DNA of 52,372 nt from Plectonema radiosum NIES-515 (GCF_025753815.1 NZ_JAOWRF010000295.1:1-52372), one strand, 5' to 3'. Numbered from the stretch's first letter, positions 26,465 to 36,612 are shown. Numbers and translations: made by a program. The notes: generated by a model from the letters alone, not told the origin.

Positions 26465-27328
26465 ATGGAAAATCTAAGAAACAATAATAATACTAATAAT
26501 CATCATCACGGCTTGTACCTTGTCGGGGGAATAGTTTTATTAGTTTTAGCAATTATTTTTCGTCCCTTTAGCATCGTGAATGCTGGTGAACGAGGAGTTG
26601 TCATGCAATTTGGCAAAGTTCAAGATAGAGTATTTGATGAAGGCATCCATCCGATTACACCAATTATCACATCAGTTAAAAACATCAGCATTCGCATTAA
26701 AAATAGTAGTTTTAAAGCTGATGCTACTGACAAAGACCTCCAGAAAATGACAGCAGAAATCGCTGTTAACTGGAACATCGACCCAATGCGAGTCAATAAA
26801 GTTTATCAAAAAATTGGAGATGAGCAACAAATCATTGCAACAATAATCGCTCCCGCTGTTTCCGAAGTTTTAAAAGCAGTAACTTCTCAAAAAACGACAG
26901 AAGAAATTATTAATCAAAGGGCAGAAATCAAAGCACAACTTGATACACAACTAAAAAATCGTCTAGTGCCTTATGGTGTAATTGTCGATGATGTATCTAT
27001 AATAAATTTCGCTTTCCCGGAAGAGTTTAGCAAAGCTGTAGAAGCAAGACAAATAGCAGAACAACAAGCTAGACTTGCAGAATTTAATGCTGATAAAGCA
27101 GCACAAGAAGCTCAAGCAAACATCAACCGCGCTAAGGGAGAAGCCGAAGCGCAAAAATTACAAGAAAAAACATTAACACCAGCATTTTTACAGAAGCAAG
27201 CCATAGAAAAATGGGATGGTAAGTTTCCGATGGTGATGACTGGTGATGGTAAATTACCAATGATTAATATTACAACTGCTACTTCGACAAATAACGCTAC
27301 TATGTCTTCGCAACAAAAACAGAAATAA
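26465..27328 (+). CDS. Prohibitin-type SPFH/Band 7 protein
   Basis: The 287-aa protein has one N-terminal membrane span (residues about 18-36, LYLVGGIVLLVLAIIF) followed by a Band 7 domain (SIVNAGERGVVMQFGKV) and a long Ala/Glu-rich coiled coil (about 185-235). It matches prohibitin-like SPFH proteins that form membrane ring assemblies and chaperone membrane proteases. The C-terminus is Thr/Asn/Gln-rich. It starts at ATG 26465. Confidence 0.92.
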   Translation: MENLRNNNNTNNHHHGLYLVGGIVLLVLAIIFRPFSIVNAGERGVVMQFGKVQDRVFDEGIHPITPIITSVKNISIRIKNSSFKADATDKDLQKMTAEIAVNWNIDPMRVNKVYQKIGDEQQIIATIIAPAVSEVLKAVTSQKTTEEIINQRAEIKAQLDTQLKNRLVPYGVIVDDVSIINFAFPEEFSKAVEARQIAEQQARLAEFNADKAAQEAQANINRAKGEAEAQKLQEKTLTPAFLQKQAIEKWDGKFPMVMTGDGKLPMINITTATSTNNATMSSQQKQK

Positions 27329-27372
27329 GACGCACAGATGCAAACAATTTTACCCCTACCCCTCTCCTTGCA

Positions 27373-27465
27373 TTAGACATCTCCGGAAAAGATGTAGAGA
27401 CGCGAAATTTCGCGTCTCTACAAGGATTTCAGGTAACGCATATTTAATTGATGGAGATGTCTATT
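27373..27465. mobile_element. MITE-like element, TTAGACATCTCC family, copy 2
   Basis: TTAGACATCTCC at 27373 is mirrored by GGAGATGTCTATT ending at 27465. The interior carries the 30-bp palindrome TGTAGAGACGCGAAA plus its reverse complement (27393-27422) and the family phrase TAACGCATATTTAATT. It lies between the SPFH and mnmH genes, which converge. Confidence 0.8.
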
Positions 27466-27586
27466 GGAAAGGGGTAATATAATTTTCAGGTTAATGAGGT
27501 ACATGCGTAAAACCCAAAATCCTGTAGAGACGTAGCATTGCTACGTCTCTACGTGTATTTAATAACAACGCAATCTGCTGTAATTT

Positions 27587-28657
27587 TCAGGTTAATGCTA
27601 GAGAATTCGGCAACAAACAATCCAATAAAGTATCAATACTGCTATCAGATAAATTGGGTATAGATAGCACGCGATCGGCTTTGGTAAAGTCCCGTTTTAT
27701 TGACTTTCTATAGGTGGGGTCATAGTGGTATTGCAACATATCTTGCACAAAGGATTCCCAATTTCCTGCGTCAATTAACTGATGCCACTGACATAATTTA
27801 TCCCAACCATAACGAGATTTAAACTTTTCCAGCTTCCATTTTAAAATATCGGCACGATCTACTAAATGCGGATATTCTTCTAAAATAAACTTCACTCTCA
27901 CAGCTATCGGTATTTGAATTTCTACACAGTTAGCCTGTTTTATTTTCTCCCATAAAAATTGGGGTAAATAAATATTGCCAATTTTTTGGCTCTCTGATTC
28001 TACCCACACTGATTTATGCGGATTGAAGTTTTGTAACTGTTCTACTAGCAGAGATTCAAAGTATTTTTGTGAAGGTTGAAAAGAAACTTTTCCTTGCCAT
28101 TGTTCCCCCAGCAGAGAACCACGATGGTTGGCTAAAGCTTCTAAATCTAAAACTTGAGCGCTACGAGTTAAGCGCATCTGGTGTAAGATATGCGTTTTAG
28201 CACTACCAGTAAGACCGCACAGTACCTGATAAGTAAATTTTTGTGTTAGATGTTCGATTTGCTGACGAACATAAGCGCGATAAGTTTTGTAACCACCTTC
28301 GAGTAATGTGACTTGCCAACCAATTTGGGATAGCACCGAAGCCATGCTACCAGAACGCTGTCCACCGCGCCAGCAGTAGACTAGAGGATGGTAGTTTTTA
28401 TCTTTTGTGGCAAAGTATTCTGTTAGATGTTGGGAGATGTTTTTTGATACTAAAGCAGCCCCGATTTTCCGAGCGGTGAAGGGGTTGATTTGTTTATATA
28501 TCGTTCCCACTTCAGCGCGTTCGTCATCATTTAGCACTGGTAAATTGATGGCTTTGGGGATGTGGTCTTCGGCAAATTCGCTCTTTGAACGAACATCAAT
28601 TATTTCACTATAAGATTCAGACCAAGGTTGTCGGGTATATGTGGGTGAAGGTGTCAT
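27587..28657 (-). CDS. mnmH: tRNA 2-selenouridine synthase / geranyltransferase MnmH
   Basis: MnmH modifies wobble 2-thiouridine of tRNAs, adding geranyl and replacing sulfur with selenium. The protein has an N-terminal rhodanese domain with the catalytic Cys in VYCWRGGQRSGS and a C-terminal P-loop domain (GLTGSAKTHIL). I chose ATG 28657 (MTPSPTYTRQPW), which gives 356 residues; the open frame reaches 28774 but the extra 39 residues do not look like the family. No selenophosphate synthetase gene is in the window. Confidence 0.9.
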   Translation of the reverse strand: MTPSPTYTRQPWSESYSEIIDVRSKSEFAEDHIPKAINLPVLNDDERAEVGTIYKQINPFTARKIGAALVSKNISQHLTEYFATKDKNYHPLVYCWRGGQRSGSMASVLSQIGWQVTLLEGGYKTYRAYVRQQIEHLTQKFTYQVLCGLTGSAKTHILHQMRLTRSAQVLDLEALANHRGSLLGEQWQGKVSFQPSQKYFESLLVEQLQNFNPHKSVWVESESQKIGNIYLPQFLWEKIKQANCVEIQIPIAVRVKFILEEYPHLVDRADILKWKLEKFKSRYGWDKLCQWHQLIDAGNWESFVQDMLQYHYDPTYRKSIKRDFTKADRVLSIPNLSDSSIDTLLDCLLPNSLALT

Positions 28658-28923
28658 TGCAGTCAAACCTATCTTTCTTAATTGTGGCACTCCCATAAGT
28701 TTTAAGTGGGATGATGGGATATGGCGAATGAATGCAATTGTAAAGAAAGCTGTGATTGATTGGTTGTTGGGCAAGAGGTATTATTTAATCGTCCATATGA
28801 GATTTCTAGTTTGTTCTGATACAGCCGAATCTTTTACAAATAGGGATGTGTAAGCTAAATAATGCGATCGCATGGCTTGAATTTACCTAACCATTAATTT
28901 AAATGAAGCGGAGGATGGGTCAT

Positions 28924-30003
28924 ATGAAAAAGTTTGGATTACCTATATGGTTTCCTTATCCTAATTCTTGGTTAAGCGCTTTAATGTTATCTGTGCTGAT
29001 GACTGCATTTGTCAATACCATTAGACGCAATAGTGAATTGTTGTTGAATCTGGCTAGATGGTCAAACAGACCGGAACAATTTATCATCTGGCTGATATTG
29101 TTAATTATACTACCAATTCCGGCGATCGCCTTTTTGCATCACTTTTTTCTCAGTCGCTTTATTTCTCCAATTCCCGGCGAAAAAATCCGCAAAATTCAAG
29201 GTTTTGTTCCAGGGATAATCAGTTGGTGGGAAAGTTTATATAGTTGGCTTGTGTTATTGTTGTCAACTTTAGCAGCAACGTTGTTTTCTACCCCTTTCCT
29301 AACTCTATTTAATCTCAACTACGAGAAAATCATTACCAACTCAAGTCCAATTGACAGAAACATCCAAACAATCTTTGCAGTAGTCTGGCTGATTAATGCC
29401 GCTCTCATTTACCAGATTGGGTATTTATTTAAGTGTCGCTTGGTTTATGGTGATTCTATTGATAATACAGCAGACAATTCTCAGTTGGATACATCTCCCC
29501 AAATTGAGACTGATAGCATGGGAGATGAAACGATTTCAACCCAGATGCAAACTCCTGAAGAATTACCAGCTAAAAAACCAACTTTTTTGAGCTTTGTTAC
29601 CAAGCATGGTAAATCGCCGAAAAAAATATTTACAATTATTTTGATTCCTTTGGTGGCTATGTGGATATATTTGTTTGCCAAGTTACCAGAAGTTCAACAA
29701 ACGGCGAATTTAGCAGATAAAATTAGATTATCTGTTTCTTCAGAAGTTACACCAGTTAATGCTAAATTTACTGAGGATGATAATTTTGAGAAAGGACTTA
29801 GCAAAGGTAAAAGTGCAGCAAAATTAGCTAGGGTTGCAGAATCTCAAGATGAATGGAAGATGGTTGAAAATCTGTGGAGAGAAGCAATATTTTTGATGAA
29901 TTCTGTGCCATCTTCAAGTCCTGATTATGCTTTGTCTCAGCAAAAAATTAGACAATATCAGGTTTATTTGGATTTTGCAAAGCAAAGCGCTGGAAGTAAG
30001 TAA
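28924..30003 (+). CDS. Unrecognised multi-span membrane protein
   Basis: I do not recognise this protein of about 359 residues. Four hydrophobic segments lie in the first about 175 residues (including SALMLSVLMTAFVNTI, FIIWLILLIILPIPAIAFL and YSWLVLLLSTLAATLF). A charged linker follows, then a fifth span (FTIILIPLVAMWIYLFAKL), and then a soluble helical tail with KGLSKGKSAAKLARVAESQDEWKMV (split here only by position, not a known motif) resembling a cyanobacterial TPR-like end. I chose ATG 28924 because GGAGG lies 9 nt upstream; earlier in-frame ATGs exist at 28903 and 28915. Confidence 0.7.
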   Translation: MKKFGLPIWFPYPNSWLSALMLSVLMTAFVNTIRRNSELLLNLARWSNRPEQFIIWLILLIILPIPAIAFLHHFFLSRFISPIPGEKIRKIQGFVPGIISWWESLYSWLVLLLSTLAATLFSTPFLTLFNLNYEKIITNSSPIDRNIQTIFAVVWLINAALIYQIGYLFKCRLVYGDSIDNTADNSQLDTSPQIETDSMGDETISTQMQTPEELPAKKPTFLSFVTKHGKSPKKIFTIILIPLVAMWIYLFAKLPEVQQTANLADKIRLSVSSEVTPVNAKFTEDDNFEKGLSKGKSAAKLARVAESQDEWKMVENLWREAIFLMNSVPSSSPDYALSQQKIRQYQVYLDFAKQSAGSK

Positions 30004-30232
30004 CGTTTATTTCCCGACGATTAAAATCGCGGCTACACGAACGAAGTCCGCCTGCGCGGACTTCCAGAGCTTTGAGTGAATATACGTAATAAAGGGTGCG
30101 ATTAATTAAAAATATAGACGATGTTAATCGCGTCTTTTAAATGGGAATCCTGAGAATGGAAGATTAATTTTCAGGTTTTCACTTTTACTGGTTATGATAC
30201 AACCGAATAGACGTGGAACTTGCTAAACAGGA
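30004..30232. other. Repeat-bearing intergenic DNA
   Basis: A CGACGATTAAAATCGCGGCT repeat continues into CGAAGTCCGCCTGCGCGGAC at about 30018-30065. It is related to repeats at 33-172, 13250-13370, 25358-25410 and 51090-51185. No gene is visible. Confidence 0.55.
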
Positions 30233-30385
30233 AATGTAGAGGCGATCGCATCGGGGATAAACCGTCAATTACAAGCTAAAGGCATCACTGCAAAAATTGC
30301 CCTCAAAGGTGCTTGCTTACAAGTAATGCTGGAATCTCCAAACTCTAATTGCATTTGTCCGGAAAGGGCTACAAAAATTTTATGA
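30233..30385 (+). pseudogene. Fragment of a larger cyanobacterial protein
   Basis: The plus-strand frame reads EAIASGINRQLQAKGITAKI, then ALKGACLQVMLESPN, and ends at TGA around 30385. This resembles a recurring N-terminal segment of cyanobacterial proteins (EAIASxLNxxLQAKGITAKV followed by LxVMLES), but no start codon and no further domain follow. It is a decayed fragment; the parent family is uncertain. Confidence 0.45.
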
Positions 30386-30883
30386 ATCTTCTTTGTATAA
30401 AAAACTTACTGTAGAAAGTTGATTCTTCAAAGGTGCGATCGCTCCTTGCTGAGGCTAAAAAAACAAGTGCGATCGCTCTTAGCTATTCTTCTGCAAGACG
30501 GTATTCTTAGATTAATCAGGATGAAAAATTATGCTGAAGAAACTCAGACAAAATTTGTAAATAATTGCAAACACAGCAAGCATCATACTACGTCACAATA
30601 ATCACACATCTTGTACTGTAGAGACGACCGGGCGGAGCTTCTAAGCGCGTTAATTAGACGGACACAATATTATTTTTCCGATAAATTAAAATAAATCGAA
30701 ACAATTAAGTAGTAATACTGCAAAAATGAAGTTTATAAGGTTAACTTTATTTTTATTTTCTGTATTACTGCTGAGGGTATTTTTCGGCAAAAATAGCATT
30801 ATTTAGATAGTTTTGTGCAAAATATTGATCACAAACTATACAAGATTGTTTTTAGGATCGCGTTCTCATAACTTTAAAAAACC
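30386..30883. other. AT-rich intergenic DNA, no gene supported
   Basis: The stretch has two HIP1 sites near 30437 and 30470, a broken GTAGAGACGACCGGGCGGAG hairpin at about 30618, and otherwise AT-rich sequence. A short frame at 30419-30601 has no family match. The promoter of the following small zinc-ribbon gene should be within about 30700-30880, but no clear box was identified. Confidence 0.45.
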
Positions 30884-31060
30884 ATGAATAATTGCCCTTG
30901 CTGCTCCCACCGACTTTTGGCTCATATTCGCAAGAATGAAGTTTACTGGTTCTGTCGAACATGCTGGCAAGAAATGCCATCACTGAGTAGGAAAAAGAGT
31001 AATTTATATCTAGAAGTAGCCAGAAAAGAATCAGCTAGAGAGTTTCAGAAGTTAGTTTAG
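30884..31060 (+). CDS. Small zinc-ribbon protein (58 aa)
   Basis: ATG 30884 to TAG 31060 encodes 58 residues starting MNNCPCCSHRLLAHIRKNEV and continuing YWFCRTCWQEMP, then a basic helical tail. The two CxxC pairs (CPCC and CRTC) form a classic zinc ribbon. I recall similar short proteins in other cyanobacteria, from memory. It lies next to dnaA in convergent orientation with the DnaA-box-like cluster between them. The function is unknown; a nucleic-acid or regulatory role is a guess. Confidence 0.75.
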   Translation: MNNCPCCSHRLLAHIRKNEVYWFCRTCWQEMPSLSRKKSNLYLEVARKESAREFQKLV

Positions 31061-31112
31061 CGTAATTGCTTATAGAAGTTACGGCAATTAGTATTACATT
31101 TCGTAATAATGC

Positions 31113-31152
31113 CTGTGGAAAAAGTTGTGGAAAAACCCATAGTTTTTCCACA
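31113..31152. promoter_or_regulatory. Cluster of DnaA-box-like sites
   Basis: Three 9-mers close to the DnaA box occur within 40 bp: CTGTGGAAA at 31113-31121, TTGTGGAAA at 31125-31133 and, inverted, TTTCCACA at 31145-31152. Cyanobacterial DnaA boxes commonly read TTTTCCACA. The cluster lies just downstream of dnaA, so it may be part of a replication origin or a DnaA-titrating site. No AT-rich unwinding element was identified with confidence. Confidence 0.55.
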
Positions 31153-31195
31153 GAGTAATTATACTCAATGATTTTTGGCAGACTCTAGTTCAAGT

Positions 31196-32584
31196 TTATT
31201 TTTGGGAACGACTAGTGATATTAATGCGATCGCTTAATTTACGTAAGGTTTGTACCAAAGTGCGATCGCTTTCTTGTAGCTGGGCTATTTTATCGCAACT
31301 ATAAATCACCGTTGTGTGGTCTTTCCCACCAAAAACTTCTCCAATTCTCGGCAAACTCAAACCCGTGTGTTGTCGCATTAAATACATACAAATTTGACGT
31401 GCCCAGCTTATTTCTCGTCGTCGCGAGTTGCTTTTTAAGTCTTCAATTGAGATATTAAAAGCATCAGCTACTACCGATAAAATCGCTTCTGGAGTAGCTG
31501 GCAATTTTTCATTTTTGGGTTCTAAAACTGGTACTATATTTTCCACAGTCATGGCTAAACCCCAAATAGAAATATACGCCACTGCCCGAATTAAAGCTCC
31601 TTCTAACTCGCGAATATTAGAAGTGTAATTATTAGCTATATATTCAATTACATCTGGAGGCAAGATAATATTTTTATCTTCTGCTTTTTTTTGCAAAATT
31701 GCCATTCTCGTTTCTAAATCTGGCGTTTGAATATCAGCAATTAACCCCATGGAAAAACGAGAACAGAGACGTTCTTGTAAGCGAGGAATTTGGTTGGGGG
31801 GACGGTCGGAAGCTATAATAATTTGCTTACCAGCTTCATATAAACTATTAAAAGTATGAAAAAATTCTTCTTGGGTAGACTCCTTACCCTCAATAAACTG
31901 AATATCATCGACTAACAGTACATCAGCGGCTCGGTAATGCTCTCTAAAACCTTGTCTGTTATCATTACGAATGGCAGTAATTAAATCATTAGTAAACTGC
32001 TCAGTCGAAACATAAAATATTTTAGCATCCGAATAATTTTCTCGGCGATAGTGTCCAATAGCCTGCATTAAGTGAGTTTTTCCTAATCCGACACCACCGC
32101 ATAAAAATAAAGGATTAAACTCTCTTCCAGGGGATTCAGCAACGGCTAATGAAGCAGCGTGAGCCATGCGGTTATTTCCACCGACTACAAACCGCGAAAA
32201 TACATATTTATAATTTAAGTCACTAGTTTTCGTTTTGCTTTTAAAAGCATTTTCTAAAAGATGATTTGGAATAGGAACTGTCTGAGAAAGCTCTCCTTCA
32301 CTTAAAAAAGAAACTTCATCACCCTGAGCAACGGTAAAATAAATTTCTACAGGATGACCAACAATGTCTTGTACTACGTGAGCGATTGTATTTATGTAAT
32401 ACTTTTGTAACCAATTACGCGCAAAGGGGTTAGGGGTAAGTATGACCAAGCAATTATTTTCTAATCGCTCTGCACTAGCAGTTTTAATCCAAGTTTCAAA
32501 GGTGGGACGGGATAATTCTAGCTGTAAGCGCTCCAATACCTGAATCCACAGAGTTTCTATGGGAATTTCCATTCTTAACACCAT
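31196..32584 (-). CDS. dnaA: Chromosomal replication initiator DnaA
   Basis: DnaA binds oriC and unwinds it to start replication. The 462-aa protein has domain I ([19 protein letters not shown]), a short domain II, the AAA+ domain III with Walker [12 protein letters not shown] and Walker [11 protein letters not shown], and the C-terminal helix-turn-helix domain IV with signature [15 protein letters not shown]. Length is normal for cyanobacteria. The start is ATG 32584 (MVLRMEIP); ATG 32572 is an alternative. The DnaA-box-like cluster sits at its 3' side. A serine-protease gene diverges upstream. Confidence 0.97.
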   Translation of the reverse strand: MVLRMEIPIETLWIQVLERLQLELSRPTFETWIKTASAERLENNCLVILTPNPFARNWLQKYYINTIAHVVQDIVGHPVEIYFTVAQGDEVSFLSEGELSQTVPIPNHLLENAFKSKTKTSDLNYKYVFSRFVVGGNNRMAHAASLAVAESPGREFNPLFLCGGVGLGKTHLMQAIGHYRRENYSDAKIFYVSTEQFTNDLITAIRNDNRQGFREHYRAADVLLVDDIQFIEGKESTQEEFFHTFNSLYEAGKQIIIASDRPPNQIPRLQERLCSRFSMGLIADIQTPDLETRMAILQKKAEDKNIILPPDVIEYIANNYTSNIRELEGALIRAVAYISIWGLAMTVENIVPVLEPKNEKLPATPEAILSVVADAFNISIEDLKSNSRRREISWARQICMYLMRQHTGLSLPRIGEVFGGKDHTTVIYSCDKIAQLQESDRTLVQTLRKLSDRINITSRSQK

Positions 32585-32744
32585 CTTTGCTGCTAATCGT
32601 CAAAATAGAAGATATAAGCAAGCACCCATTTAGCATTGCTCAGATGCTCTAGACCTAGAACAAACTTTTAAGTTGTAATTATTCTTGTTCCCGGTAGGCA
32701 AGATCCTACCACTCACTGACTAACAAAGGAGTTGCACGCAATAC

Positions 32745-34007
32745 ATGAAGATAACACATGACTTTGGGCAAAAAAAAATTGATCCGAGGGGTTTGCCTCA
32801 ACGGTGGACAGCAACTGGTATGATGTCAATGCTACTGAGTGGGGCAATGATGTCCCTTGGTGGGTGTTTACCTAGCAGTAGTGTGGGTATTGGGAATCAA
32901 AAAAATGATTCTCAGGCTCAGACACAAGCGCGTTCTTCAAGCGATCGCGCTCCTGTAATTGTCCCACCCCCAATTTTCGCCAAGTCTGGAGATCCTAACT
33001 TTGTCGTCGGGGTAGTGCAAAAAGTCGGACCAGCGGTAGTTAGAATTGATTCTACTAGAATCGTCAGTTCTCGTAAACCAGATGAATTTAACGATCCATT
33101 TTTTCGGCGCTTTTTCGGAGATCAACAATCACAACCCAGACAAACAATAGAAGGTAGCGGCTCTGGATTCATTATTAACTCCGCAGGTCAAATTTTGACT
33201 AATGCCCATGTGGTGGATGGTGCTGACACGGTGACGGTAACATTGAAAGATGGTCGGACTTTTGACGGCAAAGTGTTGGGGGAAGACCGAGTAACTGATG
33301 TCGCAGTCATCAAAATTGGCGCAAATAACCTCCCCACTATTGCTCTTGGTAACTCCGAAACGCTACAACCAGGAGAAGCAGTAATTGCTATTGGCAATCC
33401 TTTAGGTTTAAATAATACTGTAACCTCCGGCATTCTCAGTGCTACAGGTCGTTCTGGTAGTGACATCGGTGCTAGTGACAAGCGCGTTGACTACATTCAA
33501 ACAGATGCTGCTATTAACCCTGGTAACTCTGGTGGACCGCTCCTAAATGCTGAAGGTCAAGTAATTGGGATGAATACAGCGATTTTGCGTGGTGCTCAAG
33601 GATTGGGATTTGCCATCCCCATCAATACAGCACAACGAATTGCCCAGCAATTAATTGCCAACGGAAGGGTGGATCATCCTTATTTAGGTGTGGCAATGGA
33701 AACGCTGACCCCAGAAATCAAGAGAGTCATCAGTAATGCTTCTGACGGTCAGCTGAAAATAGCAGCAGATAAAGGAGTATTTATTCGCGGTGTTGTTCGT
33801 GGTTCCCCAGCTGCGACAGCCGGATTAAGAGCAGGTGATGTGATTATCAGTATCAATAACAAATCTGTTGCCAAAAATGAAGAGGTACTAAAAATATTAG
33901 AAAATAGTCAAATAGGTAGCCCGTTACAAATCCAATTGGAGCGGAATGGACAAACTGCACAAATCGCAGTTAGCCCTGCACCTCTACCTGCTCCACGAGA
34001 AAGCTGA
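32745..34007 (+). CDS. HtrA/Deg-type serine protease with PDZ domain
   Basis: The 420-aa protease handles damaged proteins in the periplasm, lumen or outer membrane side. An N-terminal hydrophobic segment ends in MSLGGC, so C41 may be lipidated. The catalytic triad is H155 (TNAHVVDGA), D185 (DRVTDVAVIK) and S262 (NPGNSGGPLL). One PDZ domain follows (LGVAMETLTPEIK, GSPAATAGLRAGDVIISINN). Layout matches cyanobacterial HhoA/HhoB/HtrA proteins; I cannot assign which. It starts at ATG 32745 and diverges from dnaA. Confidence 0.92.
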   Translation: MKITHDFGQKKIDPRGLPQRWTATGMMSMLLSGAMMSLGGCLPSSSVGIGNQKNDSQAQTQARSSSDRAPVIVPPPIFAKSGDPNFVVGVVQKVGPAVVRIDSTRIVSSRKPDEFNDPFFRRFFGDQQSQPRQTIEGSGSGFIINSAGQILTNAHVVDGADTVTVTLKDGRTFDGKVLGEDRVTDVAVIKIGANNLPTIALGNSETLQPGEAVIAIGNPLGLNNTVTSGILSATGRSGSDIGASDKRVDYIQTDAAINPGNSGGPLLNAEGQVIGMNTAILRGAQGLGFAIPINTAQRIAQQLIANGRVDHPYLGVAMETLTPEIKRVISNASDGQLKIAADKGVFIRGVVRGSPAATAGLRAGDVIISINNKSVAKNEEVLKILENSQIGSPLQIQLERNGQTAQIAVSPAPLPAPRES

Positions 34008-34259
34008 TTTTATGAAAATAGCTAATATAGCGGTTATCAGTTGGGTGCAATACATCAAAGAATTAAGGAACCGCAGATGAGCGCACCCTCGACGCAGATA
34101 AATCTGTACTTGATTCAAACGAGAAGCGCTATAGTTGTTATCGCTTTCAACCTCACAAAGCACAGAAAAATGCCTATGTTATATTTGGGTATATTTTTTG
34201 AAACTTGAGCGATCGCAAGTCATCATAAAGTAATTACTTAGCCAATAATTCAACAGCCG

Positions 34260-36089
34260 ATGCCGCCACAATCATCCGACAATCAAGTAGAACAACCTGA
34301 AAAAATGTACTTACCGCGTAGCAGCGAATCGGAAAATTTGCGAAAAATCCGCCACACAGCTTCCCATGTGATGGCAATGGCAGTACAAAAGCTGTTTCCC
34401 AAAGCGCAAGTTACAATCGGTCCGTGGATTGAAAACGGCTTCTATTACGATTTTGACAGTCCCGAACCATTTACCGACAAAGATTTGAAAGCCATCCAGA
34501 AAGAGATGGTAAAAATCATCAATCGCAAAATCCCCCTAATTCGGGAAGAAGTTAGCCGCTCTGAAGCTGAATCCCGGATTAAGAAAATTAACGAACCTTA
34601 CAAATTAGAAATTCTCCAAGATATTAAATCCGAACCAATCACAATTTACCACCTAGGGAATGAATGGTGGGATTTGTGCGCGGGACCTCATGTGGAAAAC
34701 ACCGCCGATTTAAACCCGAAAGCGATAGAATTAGAAAGCGTTGCTGGCGCTTATTGGCGTGGAGATGAAACCAAAGCGCAACTACAACGCATTTACGCTA
34801 CCGCTTGGGAAACCCCAGAACAACTTGCCGAATACAAGCGACGCAAAGAAGAAGCGCAACGCCGAGATCATCGGAAATTGGGTAAAGAACTGGGATTATT
34901 TGTATTTTCCGATTTAGTCGGACCCGGTTTACCTTTGTGGACACCCAAAGGAACTTTGTTACGGACTCTTCTGCAAGACTTTCTGCAACAAGAACAGCTA
35001 AAACGCGGTTATTTGCCTGTGGTAACGCCCCACATCGGCAGAGTAGATTTATTTAAAGTCTCCGGACACTGGCAGAAGTATAAAGAAGATATGTTCCCCT
35101 TGATGGCGGAAGATGAGGAAGCAGCGACACTTGAACAAGGCTTTGTAATGAAGCCGATGAATTGCCCTTTCCACATCCAAATATATAAGAGCGAATTGCG
35201 CTCTTATCGGGAACTACCGATGCGCTTGGCAGAATTTGGCACTGTTTACCGTTACGAGAAATCTGGGGAATTAGGCGGTTTAACCAGGGTGCGCGGTTTC
35301 ACCGTGGATGATTCTCACCTGTTTGTCACCCCAGAACAGTTAGACAGCGAATTCCTGAATGTGGTGGATTTGATTTTGTCTGTCTTCAATAAACTGCAAC
35401 TGAAGAACTTTAAAGCCAGACTCAGTTTCCGCGATCCAGCCTCAGATAAGTATATTGGTTCCGATGAAGCTTGGGAAAAAGCTGAAGGTGCGATTCGTCG
35501 CGCTGTGGAAACTTTGGGGATGGATCACTTTGAAGGAATTGGCGAAGCGGCGTTTTATGGTCCAAAACTCGATTTTATCTTTAGCGATGCTCTAGAGCGC
35601 GAGTGGCAGCTAGGAACGGTGCAAGTAGATTATAACTTGCCTGAACGCTTTGATTTAGAATATGTTGCCGAAGATGGTTCTCGCAAACGTCCGGTGATGA
35701 TTCACCGTGCGCCTTTTGGCTCTTTGGAACGGCTGATTGGTATTTTAATTGAAGAATATGCGGGAGATTTCCCGTTGTGGTTGGCGCCAGTACAAGCCAG
35801 ATTGTTGCCGGTGAGTGATGAGTTTCTACCTTTTGCTAAGGAGGTAGCAGCGAAGATGCAAGTTTTGGGTATCCGTGCGGAAGTCGATTTGAGTGGCGAT
35901 CGCCTCGGTAAACTCATCCGCAATGCAGAGAAACAAAAAATACCCGTGATGGCGGTAGTAGGAGCGAAAGAAGTTGAAAGCAACAGCTTGAGTATCCGGA
36001 CACGGGCTTCAGGGGAGTTGGGAAGTATACCTGTTTCGGAAGTGATGGAGAAAATGAAGGAAGCGATCGCTAACTTCGATAACTTCTAG
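34260..36089 (+). CDS. thrS: Threonyl-tRNA synthetase lacking the TGS domain
   Basis: The 609-aa class II enzyme charges tRNA-Thr. It starts almost directly with the alanyl/threonyl editing region (LRKIRHTASHVMAMAVQKLFP), where TGS-containing ThrRS proteins have an extra N-terminal domain. The catalytic core has the zinc-site motif MKPMNCPFHI, motif 2 around YRYEKSGELGGLTRVRGFT and motif 3 HRAPFGSLERLIGILIEE. The C-terminal anticodon-binding domain is complete. ATG 34260 is the start. Lack of TGS is common in cyanobacteria as far as I recall. Confidence 0.95.
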   Translation: MPPQSSDNQVEQPEKMYLPRSSESENLRKIRHTASHVMAMAVQKLFPKAQVTIGPWIENGFYYDFDSPEPFTDKDLKAIQKEMVKIINRKIPLIREEVSRSEAESRIKKINEPYKLEILQDIKSEPITIYHLGNEWWDLCAGPHVENTADLNPKAIELESVAGAYWRGDETKAQLQRIYATAWETPEQLAEYKRRKEEAQRRDHRKLGKELGLFVFSDLVGPGLPLWTPKGTLLRTLLQDFLQQEQLKRGYLPVVTPHIGRVDLFKVSGHWQKYKEDMFPLMAEDEEAATLEQGFVMKPMNCPFHIQIYKSELRSYRELPMRLAEFGTVYRYEKSGELGGLTRVRGFTVDDSHLFVTPEQLDSEFLNVVDLILSVFNKLQLKNFKARLSFRDPASDKYIGSDEAWEKAEGAIRRAVETLGMDHFEGIGEAAFYGPKLDFIFSDALEREWQLGTVQVDYNLPERFDLEYVAEDGSRKRPVMIHRAPFGSLERLIGILIEEYAGDFPLWLAPVQARLLPVSDEFLPFAKEVAAKMQVLGIRAEVDLSGDRLGKLIRNAEKQKIPVMAVVGAKEVESNSLSIRTRASGELGSIPVSEVMEKMKEAIANFDNF

Positions 36090-36126
36090 GTATGTCTCTA
36101 ACAAAGATAATCAAATAGAGGGGGAG

Positions 36127-36172
36127 GAGGCAAGCGACGCTTGCCTCACACAGGATTATTATTATTATTATT
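36127..36172. terminator. Hairpin plus ATT repeat after thrS
   Basis: GAGGCAAGCG at 36127-36136 and CGCTTGCCTC at 36138-36147 form a 10-bp stem (8 bp allowing for a loop). An (ATT)n run follows at about 36156-36172. It lies 40 bp past thrS and could terminate its transcript; there is no uninterrupted T tract. Confidence 0.55.
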
Positions 36173-36309
36173 AAGACTATTTTGAGTATTTTAGCTGATT
36201 GACAAAAGGCGCTTTATTCTAATCTATCGCGGATGTCTAGACGGAATAATGTACGGCTGTAACGCGTACTATATGTCATAATATTTTCAAAGCACATAAT
36301 TTCTAGTTC

Positions 36310-36600
36310 ATGGATACAAAAGTAAGTAAAATCCGAAAAAATGCTCGGTTGGAGGCTCGTGTAACAGTAGAGCAAAAACAACTGATGGAAAGGGCTGCCT
36401 ATTTGCGCGGACAGAACTTGACTGAATTCATGGTGGCAGTTCTAGCTGATGCGGCTAGGCAAATCATTAAAGATCGGGAATTTATCGAATTAACCGATCG
36501 CGATCGCGCTATATTTGCCGATGCTTTGTTAAATCCCCTCGCTCCTAGCGAGACAGCTTATGCTGATGCCCAATGGTACAAGCAAGTGATGAATAAATAG
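36310..36600 (+). CDS. DUF1778-type antitoxin (TacA-like)
   Basis: The 96-aa protein has an N-terminal ribbon-helix-helix (ARLEARVTVEQKQLMERAAYL, cut here at 20 residues of its helix) and a C-terminal toxin-binding tail (TDRDRAIFADALLNPLAP). This is the pattern of DUF1778/TacA antitoxins, which bind DNA and neutralise a GNAT toxin. The GNAT gene starts 12 nt downstream, so the pair forms a type II toxin-antitoxin operon that is probably autoregulated. ATG 36310 is the start. Confidence 0.9.
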   Translation: MDTKVSKIRKNARLEARVTVEQKQLMERAAYLRGQNLTEFMVAVLADAARQIIKDREFIELTDRDRAIFADALLNPLAPSETAYADAQWYKQVMNK

Positions 36601-36612
36601 TCACGCATATTA

